A DNA stretch of 64,000 nucleotides from assembly GCF_031143425.1 (NCBI RefSeq), contig NC_090450.1, positions 221,041,442-221,105,441 of the forward strand. Direction: 5' to 3'. Below are positions 11,523-24,188 of this stretch, in pieces; within the stretch, counting starts at the first letter, position 1; each line of letters opens with the position of its first letter. A program made the translations under genes and the position numbers. The notes beneath the pieces are model-generated. The model was not told the DNA's origin and made no database searches. It saw only the letters and a list, made by a program, of their open reading frames with translations. This DNA is from Pleurodeles waltl. Its lineage: Eukaryota > Chordata > Amphibia > Caudata > Salamandridae.

Positions 11523-12680
11523 GTGTGACACCCTGCTTTTCGATTACAATGTAAGCTGGTGTACCTTCTGGCGGTGTAAAATCTCCTTTACTCCTATTAT
11601 GTTATTCCAAATCAAATCAGGAAGTGACTTTCAATCCCTGAATTCTTTTCAACCACTTTCTCAACCAATTGCGCTTCACGGACCGCTGCCAATCTGTGCG
11701 CAACCCTTTTCACTAACCAATCAATCCCAGCGTGGCTCCAATGACGTCACACTCACACGTACTGTGGCTGACAAGTCTTGAGGCTTGTCCTCCCAAACTC
11801 AAATTCACACAAAACTAATGCAATTTACTGCGAGCACTAAACAAAATCAAAACCCAATTTGTCTGTTTACTACAGGTAGGGTATCACAATTGCTTCAGAA
11901 ATGTTACGGATTTTTCACTGATCCGAAAATTTCACTCTCAACCGATCAGCGGGTCTGTCCTGGTGTACATAGGACTCGCCAAATCTCAGTAGAAAAAATT
12001 ATTCAACTCACTTTGACTCTCACTCTGACTTGTCACCCACGCCCCATTGACCTATTAAACCAGACAAATTACAATAAAAACCAATTGTCTCATACACTTT
12101 TCAATATACTCCAGAGTCTTAGACCACGCAGGATCTGTATACCAACAACCATGTGGACAATTTTGTAGCACAAAGTGCCACACACATGTGAAGTTCAATG
12201 ACTTCCCTACTCTCATACCTCGGAGTATGCACACTCCTTCTCCAACTTCATTTGGAGTATGCAAACTCCCTAATACCTCACAAACATCACAATTCACCTG
12301 CGGTTTGCATAAGCTGTGCAAGTACAAAACCTACTTCATTCACACCGTCACTAGAACGCTGAGAACATCCTCAAACAATCATTGGCAAGCTCCATTATCC
12401 TGGGAAAGTCATTTTAGGTACTTAGGTGCACATTCTGTTTCCACTTTGGATCATCGAATCAAGAAAACCCCAAATTTCACCAATTTCACCAAACCTGTGA
12501 ATTATTTTGCTCTTTTTAGGGTATTAACCCTTACCCTACTATCATCTCTTGGGACACCTATTATTTCTTGCTTACAATCTCTGAGACCAAACACTCTTCT
12601 GCTTATATCTGGACTTTATAATGCTCTTAAAGAGACAGACCATGTACCGGGCATCTATGATGGGCACTTAAGGAGACAAA
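11523..12680 (-). other. 5' leader of ERV copy 1
   Basis: Untranslated leader between the primer-binding site and gag. Near 12625-12690 it contains imperfect repeats of an AAAGAGACAGACCAT / AAGGAGACAAACCAT type module. Copy 2 has an equivalent double module at 32220-32350. The packaging signal would be expected here but cannot be pointed to. Confidence 0.5.
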
Positions 12681-12699
12681 CCATCAATCTCTGCTACCA
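12681..12699 (-). other. Primer-binding site resembling initiator tRNA-Met
   Basis: On the minus strand the sequence is TGGTAGCAGAGATTGATGG. Its first 11 bases match the complement of the 3' end of vertebrate initiator tRNA-Met (TGGTAGCAGAGGATGG), and the remainder matches with a small insertion. It lies 4 bases inside the LTR edge. The copy 2 equivalent is further degraded (TGTAGCAGACCGATGG near 32330-32345). Confidence 0.65.
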
Positions 12700-12703
12700 T
12701 CTC

Positions 12704-14240
12704 TGTTAGCACATCAGACCTTATTAAGTAAACTGACAAGGAAGACCCGAATAGGCCCTTGGACCTTTGGACTGTGCTTCGAGTAGTTCCCGCCATGTGA
12801 CCCCGTAGCAATACAAATCAATAACAGATAGCAATCACTGGCATCAATAATCAATACTAGTCAGTAGTTTCCGCACATCATGACCTCTCGGCCATGGATA
12901 ACCACACCATTATGTAAAAGTTGTAATGTTTATTTCCCTATATTTTCAATGCTAATGTCACGTAACTTAGCCTCAACATCAAATGATAAACATACAGAAA
13001 CAATACTGGCTGACAAAAGCGGTAAAATAATTGCAATCTAATCAAAGCTTGAACCACTTCACATTCTAAGGTTACAGTACAAAGTAATAGCAAGAATAAC
13101 TGTACAAACAAAATAACATACATTTAGATGCAGCAAAGGGAAGACAACTGTTATTACATGTAGCAAACACCAATTGTGGGAACCCTAACTAACATCAGAT
13201 TAGAATAGCATATTAGGGCTTCATGCAAAACAATTTATTCACACAACTTTAGAAAAACATCTAACTATGGCTCTTTACAAATAGTGGTTGGTACCTAGAA
13301 ACAAAAGCAAATAGACATAACAATCAATTGTTCCGTCATATACTTGTCCTCAGTATGGTTCATTAAGCTGCAACAGTCTTCATCAATAGAACATCAGTTC
13401 GGTCAGCAAGACATCAGGATTCAGCATAAAAATTCCAAAAAGCAAAGTCTCTTTAAGCAATAAAGTTAAGCACGTCTACTCTCGGGATGGCCAAGAAAAT
13501 AATAGCGAAGTGCAAAATGGAGAAATGGTGTCCTCCTCTTGGTGCAGTCCGGCTAAGTTAGATTTTCTAAAACTACTTCCCACATTCCTATTGGTCAAAG
13601 AATCACAGGTTTACATTTAGTCCAATGAAAATAAAACCGTAACTCTACTAAGGTTCTAGTACGTGGTTCAAATGTCGATGATTGGCTCCTCTTTTCATAT
13701 TCCCCTCGATTGGCTTATCAGGTATCAATATTGTTGCAACTTATACTCCAGTCAGTGCATCCATTGTCTTCTCCTGGGAAGGTCTGTCTTAGACATACTA
13801 CGATATACATTGTTTCTCTAGCTAGTACAGCATCTTCCAGCAAGCAGTTTCTCATGAGAACTAACTTTAGCTACGAGCACGTAGTTAGTACAGTGGAAAA
13901 TCACAATTTAATTCTGTAAGCAACTATTTTATAAAACACCTAAGAAATGCAGCTTGACATGAGACTGTGCAAATAGGCCAAGACCTTGCTAAGTTAAGGC
14001 CTACAATTAATAAAGCTAATCCATAATACATAACCTTTAATATGACATATTACCACATTAATCAAGCATAAGCTCAACATATCACATTAATAAGCCATTA
14101 ATAAGTACACTTCGTGGACATTGGTGGCCACTCATGTGGGCGCAACATTATATGCGTGCATTATCTTTTTCTAAGTTAATGCATGTTCTATGCAAATTCA
14201 ACACTCAGAATAAATGAATATTGATTCATAAAACTCAGCA
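12704..14240 (-). repeat. 5' LTR of ERV copy 1 (LTR-A)
   Basis: On the plus strand it begins TGTTAGCACATCAGACC and ends near AAACTCAGCA, about 1537 bp. It aligns along its length with LTR-B (18157-19723), LTR-C (32351-33897) and LTR-D (34433 to about 36670), with shared landmarks such as the AATAACCACACC-like block and the TTGGTACCTA block. It is clearly more divergent from B and C than those are from each other. The outer boundary is set by comparison, so it is good to a few bases. Confidence 0.8.
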
Positions 14241-17200
14241 TTAACAAACGCATGGTAGAATCTAGCTACAAGACTCAAGTCAACTCTAGAGCAGAAGAGC
14301 AAAAAAGCCTTGAATGCAGGAACAAGGCTCACAGTGGCTGCTTGCCACTATATAGGGGAAGAAGGACCGGTTAGTCCTTCCAGTAGTTTCTGTTTGGATG
14401 GGGTCGGGCCCAGCTGCACTGTCACACACAAGCACACAGTAAATAAACAGAAATAGCGATATAGTTATACGTAAAATAAAAAGTTTATGGGGCGAGTAAG
14501 AATAATTTGATCTCACCCCTCCCAAAAAATGGGCTGGCGTAGGTAAGTGAATAATAATGGGGAGTGCCCTTTAATTGGCTGCAAAGTTCTTCTGAGTGAG
14601 GAATGTACATGTTAGTTTGTTCATAAGATTGCTCAGTAGTAAGTTGAATAACCAAATCTAGGGTGAGCAGTGTGTTTCCTTCTGTGCCTCCCAGTAACTC
14701 CAAGCCTTCATTCTATTATCCCAGCCTGTCACACAGACACACATACAACATGTCTTGCTCTTCAGATGTTACCCGACCCCACCCCCCATCATTCAGCTCA
14801 ACTGACTGAGTTTCTCTGCAGCAACACGCAGTGTGTAACAGGTAAAGTAAATAAACCAATAGTACAAATAAACGCAGACTGCCTGCCATATGTCCTGCCT
14901 TGTGTCTGGGGCCTGTCCGTGTTGTCTTTTTTTCTGTGGGTGAAAGGCTGCAAGTGAAAGACAGTACATGCCGGGGAGGGGATGGCTGAACAATTAAGTA
15001 CACGCTGGGGGGATGCAGCTGAACAAGTTAGCATTGGCAAACAATATTTGCATACATAACTACTGCCCAAGACTGGATCGATGCATGTAGAGATGTGCAC
15101 CCACTCCAAAGACTCCCGGCAAAAGGAGGTCACTCTGCACTGAGGAGGATCACCACACTGAAAGAGGACAATTCAAGTGTTGCAACAGCAACTCACGTCC
15201 CGTAAGTTAGGGTGGCAGGTGTGGTCTTGTCTCACTCGTCTCTAGTCCATCACAGTGCTCCCTTGTGTGCAGTGCCGTTACTGGCAGTGGCAGCTGGTGA
15301 TATTTGAAAGTGGGGGAGCGTAAAAGTTGGGTATGCCTCATATCTAGCGAGTGAAGGGAGCAAGCCAAAAGGACAAGTGTGGGGTCCAAGGTGAGTCCTC
15401 CTCTCAAGAAACAATTTGAAAAAAGATTGACAAATGATGCATTTGAATGAAAATAGATTTAGTGATAAAGCAAGGTTTATAAACCAGTGGGAACGTATAG
15501 TCTTGAAATACTAAACACATTAAAAACGGCCCCATATCTTATTGCATTAATACGTTAAATAATTACTTTAAGGTGCTAATTGTACAGTACAGTACCTTCA
15601 GGCCCTTTAAAGTGTGTGTTTGCCCAGTGTCCTGCACTGCATGCAGCAACAACTGTGGAAAAACATTCTATAATGCACCAACAACTGCTGTTTTCAATCA
15701 ATCATACATAAATATGCACAGACAGATCTTTAAATGGGGTGAAAAAATTGGGGGATCTCTGAAAGGGAACATGTAAATTAAGTTTTTGGGATTTCCATAG
15801 TGTGTCATCGGGCCTGTATTTTGGTTTCTCTCTGAGACATTACTGCATCCAGAAATGTAACACAACATGTGACATACACCTAAAACCTGTCAGTAGTATT
15901 GGCTTTGTCAATGGTTGTTAGCTTTTTAAGATAAATGAGTAACCACAATTAGTTATAAAAAATTTACATTGTTAATGTTTCAATTTTGAAATTGTTAAAC
16001 AGTGAATTAAATATTATTCAGGCCTACGGAAGGAGTATGGCCTTCAGTTATGTGTGCTTTATGTTACCTATGTATGCCCTTTTTCTCTTCACATCTCATT
16101 CATCTGCACATGTTCAACCCCCTCTCTTTCCCCTTCAGCACCCTCTTTTACATCTCCCCTCAATGTATTCCATCGCATCTTCTTCACTTTACCACCAAAA
16201 ACATACACTGCATTCATTCACATGTAAGCACTTTATTTCATTTTGCTTTTACCTTCTAAATATTTTGACCTGTACGCACCCCTTCACACACATTTACACT
16301 GAATTTCATTTGTATCTGAAATACATTACTATTGTTCTGTGTGCTCTGCAGAGAGACCACTCCACTATCAGGCACTTTACTTTGCCTTCAGCCTCAGGAC
16401 CAGTGCTCTCAATCAAAGCACCTCATAAACACCTGGCTTGAGTCAAAGTATGCACTATGCAAGATTAATACAATGCACAGAAACACAGCATGATAAAACA
16501 GCTAACTCTTTTGGGGAATGCAACATTAAGTAAAACACATGAAATAAGAGAAACTTTATGGCTGACACACATTACACACCTTTTAGCATTCATTGTTCGC
16601 ATATCAATCCATGTTTGTGGCATTAATGTTAAGGGCATGAAGATAGGGCCAGTTTTGATGCCATATAGCAGATAACTGCCTTGACTGTGAGCGCATATTT
16701 CTCCTCTTGTGCTTGGCTCATATATTTGGATTCATTTTGCAAGGGAGCAAGAACACTGCTCGTATTTTGGTACAGTTTCACGAGGAATAAATAAGGCTGT
16801 TCCACTTCTAAAGGAGCCGGCGATCTGCAGTCGGGGCATTGTGGAGGTAAGCGTGACAAGGGGTCTCAGTACAATAAAAATAACGCAAGATTCGCATTAC
16901 AACGCTTACTGTTACAGAAGACAAGGTACTAAATCACACATGCTTGCATCCATTCCTACTGCGTGATGAATGGAGAATGGGTGGGATCTATGCCTGTTAA
17001 AGACAGATGGCTGCCCTCACACAGGGATGAAGACTCTGATGCCCAAAATCACGATGCTAAAAGCCTCACCATCCTATAACAGATACTGCCATAGACCACA
17101 ATGGAAATTTAGGGCTTTAAAGCAGTCAGCCCTGCGTTGTGCATCACAGTGTAGAAAGTTGATTTACTGCCTGGCTTCCGTCGCGTGCTTCAAAGCGAAG

Positions 17201-18152
17201 TGGGGCAGGCTGCCTAGGACAGACAGCCCAGACATAAATGCATCAAATTGTTCAGAGATATCTCTAAACAAATCGATCTATTTAATATTTTTTGTATGAA
17301 TGTGCAGAAATTTCAGAGGGGCACAGCCCCTCAGCCCTAAAAGAGAAACAGCCCCTGGTTACTGGCAACTCATACTCACACCAAAAAGGGAGCAAGAGAG
17401 AGGCTGAGCAACAAGGGCAGAAATGGCCCATTACTGCATGGCTTCATTATAATGCAATACATGCTCTGTGAACCAGAGCCGCCCACCCTTGTGCTGCTTC
17501 ATGTGTGGGCCACTGCACCAAAGGCCTAGTTACTGCCTCTCCTGAGCCAATCCATATGTTGTTCCCAAGCTGCCATGTTACTGGCACAGCATGAGAGCAG
17601 AGTCAGGATTGGCTTTGGCATGTAGCCTCACCGCTCATTAGGATACCAAGGGGCTGCAGTTGTGCTTCTTCCCGGCTCACTAATTGTGCAGCTGGAGAGG
17701 CCTCCAGTGGACATGTCGGGCTGGCTGGAGAAAGGCAGCCGTCCAACCCGACATGCGCACTTAGGGCCCAGGTGCGCTGGGCATTGATTCTGCAGTGCTG
17801 CTGTCAATATAATTAAACCCCCAGGCCCAGATCATTGTGAAATGGCTTCCAGGCTGCCTCAAGCAACCCGGCCCGCAGCTGAAAGCTTACTGTTGCGGGC
17901 CGATTAAAACAAATGATACAAATTTTACACATTTTAAATTGATTCACATTTAATGGGGGCCCAAAATTATGAGAGGGACAAGGCCCTAACGTCCTAAGGG
18001 GCGAACCGCCCCTGCGGGAGACTTTCAAAATGAACAATAAAAGCCATAACATGCTGAAACCTCAGATGGCCTTCTTGGAGTCAGACAATCATACCAAAGC
18101 TTTTCTCTTTCACAGGCTAACAAGCCCACATATTGTTACATATCTGGGTGTG
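14241..18152. other. Unassigned DNA between the two ERV copies
   Basis: No convincing gene. Short ORFs lack any recognisable domain. Two stretches end in similar GC-rich phrases (GAGGGGCACAGCCCCTCAGC at 17315-17334, and an AAGGGGCGAACCGCCCCTG-like stretch at about 17996-18015), suggesting fragments of unidentified repeats. A 9-bp stem CATGTCGGG/CCCGACATG with a short inner stem lies at 17712-17756. Confidence 0.6.
17712..17756. repeat. Short hairpin
   Basis: CATGTCGGG pairs with CCCGACATG, and an inner GGCTG pairs with CAGCC around a small loop. It is probably part of a degenerate MITE. It is not called as a miRNA because nothing shows processing or conservation. Confidence 0.4.
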
Positions 18153-18156
18153 ACCC

Positions 18157-19723
18157 TGTTGGCACGTCGGACCTTATTAAGTAAACTTACAAGGGGACGG
18201 GAATAGGTTGATGAAACTTTGGACTCGTTTAAGATGTTCTCGCCATAGCTCAAGTACATGAACAAATAATCAATTCGCAATAATCAACAATAATTAATAA
18301 TCAATAAAATCAATAATCGATGGAGTCAGTAAATGTCACTCATTGTGACCTTTCAGTCATGAATAACCACACCTTTGGTAAAGTTTAGTACTTTTATTTC
18401 CCTTATATTAACAATACTAAAGTCATGTACATTAATATCAAAATCAAATGGAACACCTATAGGATCAATACTGGTTGACCAAAACGGCAGAAGAAACGCG
18501 ATCTAATAAAAGCTTGAATCACAACACATTCTAAAGTTATGGTGCAGATCAATAGCAGAATCAGAAGCAATAAACATATATGATACATAGAACTCAGCAA
18601 GATAACTCGTCAATCATTGGTCCCTGTATTCGTCAGTTAAGTTTGAGTGCCCTCAACTAACATCAGATTAGCATCAGCATGTTGGGTTTCATGCAAAACA
18701 ATTTAGAACACAAATTTAGGAAAAACATCTAGCTATGGGTCTTATCAAAACAGCGCAGTTGGTACCTACAAATAAAAGGCATAAAATGCATAACAGTCAC
18801 ATTGTGATATCTACCTATCCTCGGTATGGGTCAGGAAGCAGAATCACTCTTCATCCTCAGGTCATCAATCGATCAGCAAAACATCAGGCTCTCATTCAGA
18901 GAGTATGAGCCCAATGACAGAATCTCAAATCTCTTTTAAAATCTCTTCTTCTTTCAAAATCTGCATAAGTCTCTCTCCTAAAGTATCTCTGAGTAATTCT
19001 CCTCTGTCGTGTTGTTATATCAAAGTCACCTAAACTATCCCCTAATTTCCTATTGGTCAGTTAATCATGCATTTTTATACTACCTAATAATTTTTCTATA
19101 CCAAATCTATAAATTCTAATATTTCGCTCTTCACACAAAGTTTATCGGTCCACTTTACGATGTCCTCATCATCCGGCTCGTCAGGTAACAATTTTGTTGC
19201 ATCTTCATTTCCAGTCAGTGTCTTCATTGTTCACGTCCTGGGAAAGTACATCTCACACACATTACACACGATTTGTTACACTGCTAAAAACATCATCTCC
19301 TGTTTGTTGGTTCCCACTGAAAGCTTCTGTTAAGCACTGTTAACAAGACATTGGACATTTCACAGTTTAATTCACTGTGTCAGCATTTATTTTTATTAAC
19401 AGCTAAGAAATACAGCTTTTGCATGAGGCCTGGCAAAACTAGGCCAAGAAACTCGCTAAATTAAGGACCATAATTAATAAACTCGAGCACACTTCATAAC
19501 CCTAAATATGACATAATATTACATTTATCTAATACATTTTCAATATTTCATAAGTATTAACCATCAATTAGTATATATCGTGAACACTGGTGGACATTCT
19601 TTGAGGTCACATTTTCAAACGTATGGATTATTTTTCTATGTTATTTCATTTTCTACAAGATTCATTAATCCCACTACGTAAACAATAATGAATTATTTCT
19701 TAATTAAAACACCTGCTTTAGCA
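18157..19723 (-). repeat. 3' LTR of ERV copy 2 (LTR-B)
   Basis: Begins TGTTGGCACGTCGGACC and ends CCTGCTTTAGCA on the plus strand (1567 bp). It is preceded by the duplication ACCC. The inner side continues into a purine-rich stretch on the element strand (AGAGTAGGGAT) that could be the polypurine tract. A minus-strand AATAAA within GGGAAATAAAAGTAC (about 18387-18401) is a candidate polyadenylation signal. Confidence 0.85.
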
Positions 19724-19879
19724 ATCCCTACTCTGATGACTAAATGTGCCATCAGACCAATTTCCACCCAGAATTTTATCATTAAATTTCTTCAAAATGT
19801 TGTCTTGTACTTGGATTTTCCATGTAAATTCTTTCCCTTTTCTTTTCTTCCCTTCTCTGATTATTCTTTGACTTTTTCA

Positions 19880-20579
19880 ATTTAATCCTTTTACATAATT
19901 TACATAATCCCATATCCCTAATAGACAACCCACGACAATTAAAATTCCCTGTAATATTTTCAGTATTCCATTCCAAATGCTGCTGAGCCAGTTTCCCACT
20001 GAAGCAAACCCCTTGCCAATCTTTTCCCAACACCTGGTTCTTTTCATTCTTTTAAATCAGCATTTCATTAGTCAGATTAGTAAATAAGTCTCTTATCTCT
20101 TTACTATTGTCAGGAATGTACGAGCAACAATGCCTAGAGTTAATCATTTTACAGACTCCACCATCTTTCACTAAAAGAATGTCTAGAGCAAGATGATTTT
20201 GAAGATTCATAGCTCTATCAGCAGCTAATTCAGTATCTATCAGAAGTAAGACCCCTGAAAAATTTGTCAGCATGTTATCCACAATAGTAGACAACTTTTG
20301 AATCTTAATCGAATTCAGGATGACACCCACTGAATGAATCACAGCACCAAATATATATCCCACTATAGCAGAAGAGGACTCCCTTCTCTGTCTCTTATGA
20401 TGTAATTCAGCCACTTTCGGAAACTTTTTCAAATCTTCCATCTGGTCAATCTTTGGGAAAACTATCCCCAAATAACATGTCCCATACCATCCTCTTGGAA
20501 GACGGTAATAAGCATCAAGTCCACAAATATAATAGATCCCTGGATCACAGGGTCCTGCCCATTCAACATAAATGTCCAT
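19880..20579 (-). pseudogene. env transmembrane subunit of ERV copy 2
   Basis: Within 20052-20579 the minus strand shows a basic furin-type site RQRR (about 20381-20395), then a hydrophobic fusion-peptide-like stretch (SSAIVGYIFGAVIHSVGVI), a heptad-repeat helix, and the segment LVKDGGVCKMINSRHCC near 20119-20170. That last segment looks like the immunosuppressive/CX6CC region of gamma-type envelopes but has seven residues between the cysteines. The membrane anchor (hydrophobic LQGILIVVGCLLGIW-like run) lies in another frame at about 19900-20050, after the stop at 20052. The subunit would drive membrane fusion; here it is interrupted. Confidence 0.8.
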
Positions 20580-21458
20580 TTATGTTGAAACAAAAACACA
20601 TGCCTACATTCACTCGTACCCACAAATAAAGTGTCAGTGCATGACTTAGGCTTATGTATACAAAGCTTCCCTACATGTAGTGCATCTAAAGCTACTTTTC
20701 CTTGGGTTTTAATTGTGGTATAAGGATAATCATTCTTGTCCGTTCTTTCCTCTAAGTCTTTTTCTAATTCCTCTTTCAGTGCCTTCCTCCTGTCATAGGT
20801 ATGATCTAAGAAGCTCTTCTTTAAAGGTGTAAGCAAGCATATTAGATGGTTTTTATGCGCATGTGCTGTACCGAACGTCAAAGTAGGTTCAAAGAATCCT
20901 CTAACTAATGCTATATCATTATCCTAGGCTATTCTACTCAAGTACCTAATGATAGGAACAAACGAAAACACAAGATCATGGTTAGAATGGAAATACTAAA
21001 TACACTCTTGGTTATAGAACCTTGTTAGTAGCAGACTACAACTTATACCATATGTTAACGGTAAGCTATGATAGGGATTCCTTCCTCGTCTGATGAAGGA
21101 ATCTGCGTACACACAAGACAATTCTTCGCATCCATTGTCTTAACATACTCAATCAATAAGTGATAGAAGAAAGGTCTCCTTACGCATTATTATAATCATG
21201 CAAATACTTCTCATCTAACTCAAACCTCTCTAAAGCTGTTAGTGCAGTAATCATCTCAAAAGCAGAAGTATGGTTGGCTCCTCTCATATCTAGAACAGAC
21301 ATGCCCACAATCAATACCATAAACAATATCCCACACATAATTGCCAAACCAATGCTCATATATTTACAGCGCCTAGCATCTCTAACCTGTTTATGTAAAT
21401 CAGCCATGATCTGTAAAGAATCAGAAAGCAAAAGTAAGTTTAGGAAAACTGACAGCAA
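20462..21458 (-). pseudogene. env leader and surface subunit of ERV copy 2
   Basis: 21180-21458 encodes an N-terminal cytosolic stretch (DLHKQVRDARRCKYM) followed by a hydrophobic segment (CGILFMVLIVGMSVLDM), an uncleaved-leader/signal-anchor layout. It then continues into the surface subunit with an NHTS glycosylation site. 20462-20881 encodes more of the surface subunit (Cys-rich, RHVFLFQHKWTFML). The frame is broken between 20881 and 21180. The subunit would bind the host receptor; the receptor is unknown. Confidence 0.75.
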
Positions 21459-21804
21459 AAATCAAAACTCAAAAATATTAAACTCTTCTTTCAGCAGTTC
21501 AGTCTCACTCCAGGAACCCTTTTTCCTTGTCCAAATCAGTTAGCAGCTTGTCAAAATCAGGTTTCCAAAGTCAAATCAGGTTATCAATGTCTTGTCCGCT
21601 TATTTTCAACAGTCTCTTTCTCAAAAATTAATTTTCGCAGATTGTTTCAATAGTTTAGTTCATCAGTCTTCTTGACGTCACCTCAAAATATTGACTTGAA
21701 ATCTCCATATCAAAACAAAAAGACATGAACTCTTGTTGCCATTCATTTGTAGTTGCATACGCCCATTCAGGACCTGCGTATCTTCGTCTTGTTATTCTCT
21801 TTCT
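21459..21804 (-). other. pol-env junction of ERV copy 2
   Basis: Collinear with 3801-4268 of copy 1, including repeats of a TCAAATCAGGTT type near 21533-21590. No clean frame. Confidence 0.5.
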
Positions 21805-23778
21805 TTACAACTTTCGGTCTCCATTCAGCTCTCCTTCACTTAGTTCCTCTTTTCTCGTTGTATATACTTCTTCCTCTATGGTTGGTTCGACAACCACCTC
21901 CTTCTTTTTCTCCACTTGCGATTTCGGCCACTTATCTCCTTTCAGTGAACCTTCTGCCAGTATTCTCTTCAAGATTGAACTTGAGCCCTTGTGCTTCTCT
22001 GTGGTGTTTTCTCTTGACGGACCTGCAACTGGTTCAGGAGGAGTCAGATCACCTTGACTTTGATCCACCTCAAGTCCTTCCCCTTCTGGGTTTGGAAATT
22101 GCTCTCTTTGTCTCTCAGAACCATCTACTTCTGGGAGAACCTTCTCTTGACTAGGTTCTCCTGTTGCTTCAGCCAAGATAGGTTCTCTAATACTGTCCTG
22201 GAGGTCTCCACCCTTGTCTCTTACAGGAGTAACTGAACCGTCCTCAACGAGCTCAGATTCAGCCTCAGTTCCTCTTTGTTCTCCTTCCGGTTCTGAGATT
22301 TGTCTCATAGTTGTTGGTACTCTCAACAACGCTTCTTCATGATCCAATGGACATGCCACTTTCTTCGTGTGACTTGCGTGAATCCAGTTCGTGATCCCAG
22401 CACACTTCACAGTTGTCGTAGTTGTCAGGACCACCTGGTACAGTCCTTCCAATGAGGCTCTAAACATGTCTTTCTCACATGTTTTCGGACACCAACCCAG
22501 TCTCCAGCTCTTAGGTTGTGCCCTGGTCATGGATCGGTGGCAGTGTAGTGGTCTCCACCTGCTGAGAAAAAGAGCAGACTACATCAGCCAGACGCTTGCA
22601 GTAATCCATCACCATATCATCTGTAATGTTGACGAGTGCATTGGCTTGTACTGCTGACAATCTCATTGCTCTCCCCGTGAACATTTCATGGGGCAACAGT
22701 CCTGTCTTCCTAACAGGTGTATTTCTCATTGACATCAACACCAAAGGCAATGCATCGGGTCATTTCAAATTAGTGGCTGCACACATCTTTGCAATTCTTG
22801 ACTTCAAGGTACCATTCGACTGCTTCACTAGTCCTGATGCTTCAGGGAGGTAACTGCAATGCAACTTCTGCTCATTGTTCAATGCTGGACACAACAGTTT
22901 AATCACTTCATTTTTAAAGTGACTTCTCCTATCTGATTCTAAAGAGATCGGAAACCCGAAGCGCAGTATCAGTTCCCTAAGCAGCAGTTTCTCTACTGTG
23001 AGAATATAATTTCTTTGTGTAGGGTATGCTTCGATCCAGTGACTAAAGATGCAAACAATCACCAACACACATCTCAAACCTCTACACACAGGCATCTCAA
23101 TAAATCCAATTGCATTCTGCTGAATGAACCTCCTGCTCTTCCAATGTGTTAACCAATGACCCTTTCCCGCATTTCACTGCTGACAACTGACACAACAATG
23201 GCAAACTGTTCAGCAGCTTGTCTAAACTCAGGGTTGAACCAATCAATTTTGAAAAGGCGAACCATGGTCCCTCCCAATGTGTGCCTGACCATGATAGTAC
23301 CTTGCCATTTGAGACAACAGGCTGTTTGGCAAAACCAATTGACCCTCCTCAGAAACCGCCAATTCATCTTATCTTTGAACACATTTAATTTTACTCCATG
23401 AACATTTCTACTCTTTGTCACAATTACTCTGCAAAGATTTTAATTCTTCCAAAGTGTCAATCACTTTCAATGCATAACTCGTACATGTGGTGTCTTCTTC
23501 AGGTAACAATTCCCACTTGTCGTTGAATGATATACAGTTCAATGCAAAAAACCTTTCAACTTGATCCGCATATCCATTTCCCAGTGACACATAGTCCTGT
23601 GACTTTAAATGTGCACTGCATTTTACCAGGGCAATGTCTTCGGGTGATTGAATTGCGTATAACAGCTCCTTTATTCTTTCATCATTTCTCACTGGTGATC
23701 CAGAAGAGGTCAGGAAACCACTCTGCGACCACAATTGACCACAATCATGAGCTATTCCGAATCCATATTGGCTATCCA
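21805..23778 (-). pseudogene. Integrase and RNase H end of ERV copy 2
   Basis: 23408-23779 encodes the end of RNase H (DSQYGFGIAHDCGQLW, KCSAHLKSQDYVSLGNGYAD). 23149-23421 covers the zinc-binding region. 22760-23095 covers the integrase core with SLESDRRSHF (catalytic Asp retained) and PEASGLVKQSNG (catalytic Glu). 21805-22530 is the C-terminal domain with a long acidic tail. Frames shift between segments. At 23783 the reading is cut by the Gypsy element and resumes at 31217. Confidence 0.85.
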
Positions 23779-24014
23779 CGTAGTGTTAGGGTTTGTACAC
23801 AGCAAAGAGCATGTCCCCTCTCACTGCGCTAGTGGGTTCTGTAATAGCTCCCTTTTAAACTTACTATTGAAAGCCTTTCTTGTTATCTCATTCTGTGTAT
23901 GTTGTTTAATGTGCTGTTTTGTTTACACATTGGGCCTTGCTTTTACCAAGGCTTCATTAAAACACGCCTCCCTAGGCCATGTATTAATCCAACTCATTTG
24001 CATAATAACTGAAA

Positions 24015-24150
24015 CTCTGCACACCTTTCAAGAACATGTGCAGCATGTGAGGACCACACCCAGCTCTTCAAACCACACCCAGCTCTGCACACCTTCCAAG
24101 AACATGTGCAGCATGTGAGGACCACACCCAGCCCTTCAAACCACACCCAG
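24015..24150 (+). repeat. Two tandem 68-bp repeats in U3 of the Gypsy LTR
   Basis: Units 24015-24082 and 24083-24150 are nearly identical (CTCTGCACACCTT..AAGAAC, GCAGCATGTGAGGACCACAC, CTTCAAACCACACCCAGC). They lie immediately upstream of the TATA box, where LTR enhancer repeats usually sit. The same pair is present in the 3' LTR. An enhancer role is inference. Confidence 0.7.
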
Positions 24151-24157
24151 CCCTGTC

Positions 24158-24165
24158 TATAAAAG
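24158..24165 (+). promoter_or_regulatory. TATA box of the Gypsy 5' LTR
   Basis: TATAAAAG within CTGTCTATAAAAGGCATC. The start site expected about 30 bases downstream falls near 24188, exactly where the self-priming match begins (24189). The 3' LTR copy is at 30149-30156. Confidence 0.8.
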
Positions 24166-24188
24166 GCATCCCCCGAGCCTCACCCAGT

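Larger units (their letters stand above)
1..14240 (-). mobile_element. ERV copy 1: degenerate endogenous retrovirus, partial
   Basis: A minus-strand retrovirus-like provirus whose 3' end lies beyond the left edge. Reading from right to left one meets an LTR (12704-14240), a primer-binding site, a leader, gag, protease, RT, RNase H, integrase and env, all damaged by stops and frameshifts. Order and motifs (gag and protease in one frame separated by a stop, VDTGA protease, YTDD RT, HHCC/DDE integrase, leader-bearing env) fit a class I, gamma/epsilon-like retrovirus of lower vertebrates. A second copy of the family lies at 18157-33897 and was used to locate insertions. Two later insertions interrupt it, a solo LTR and a SINE. 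The family assignment is inference; the gene order is seen directly. Confidence 0.88.

Noticed and set aside
17712..17756. miRNA precursor
   Set aside because: The stem is short (9+5 bp with mismatches), and nothing shows conservation or processing.
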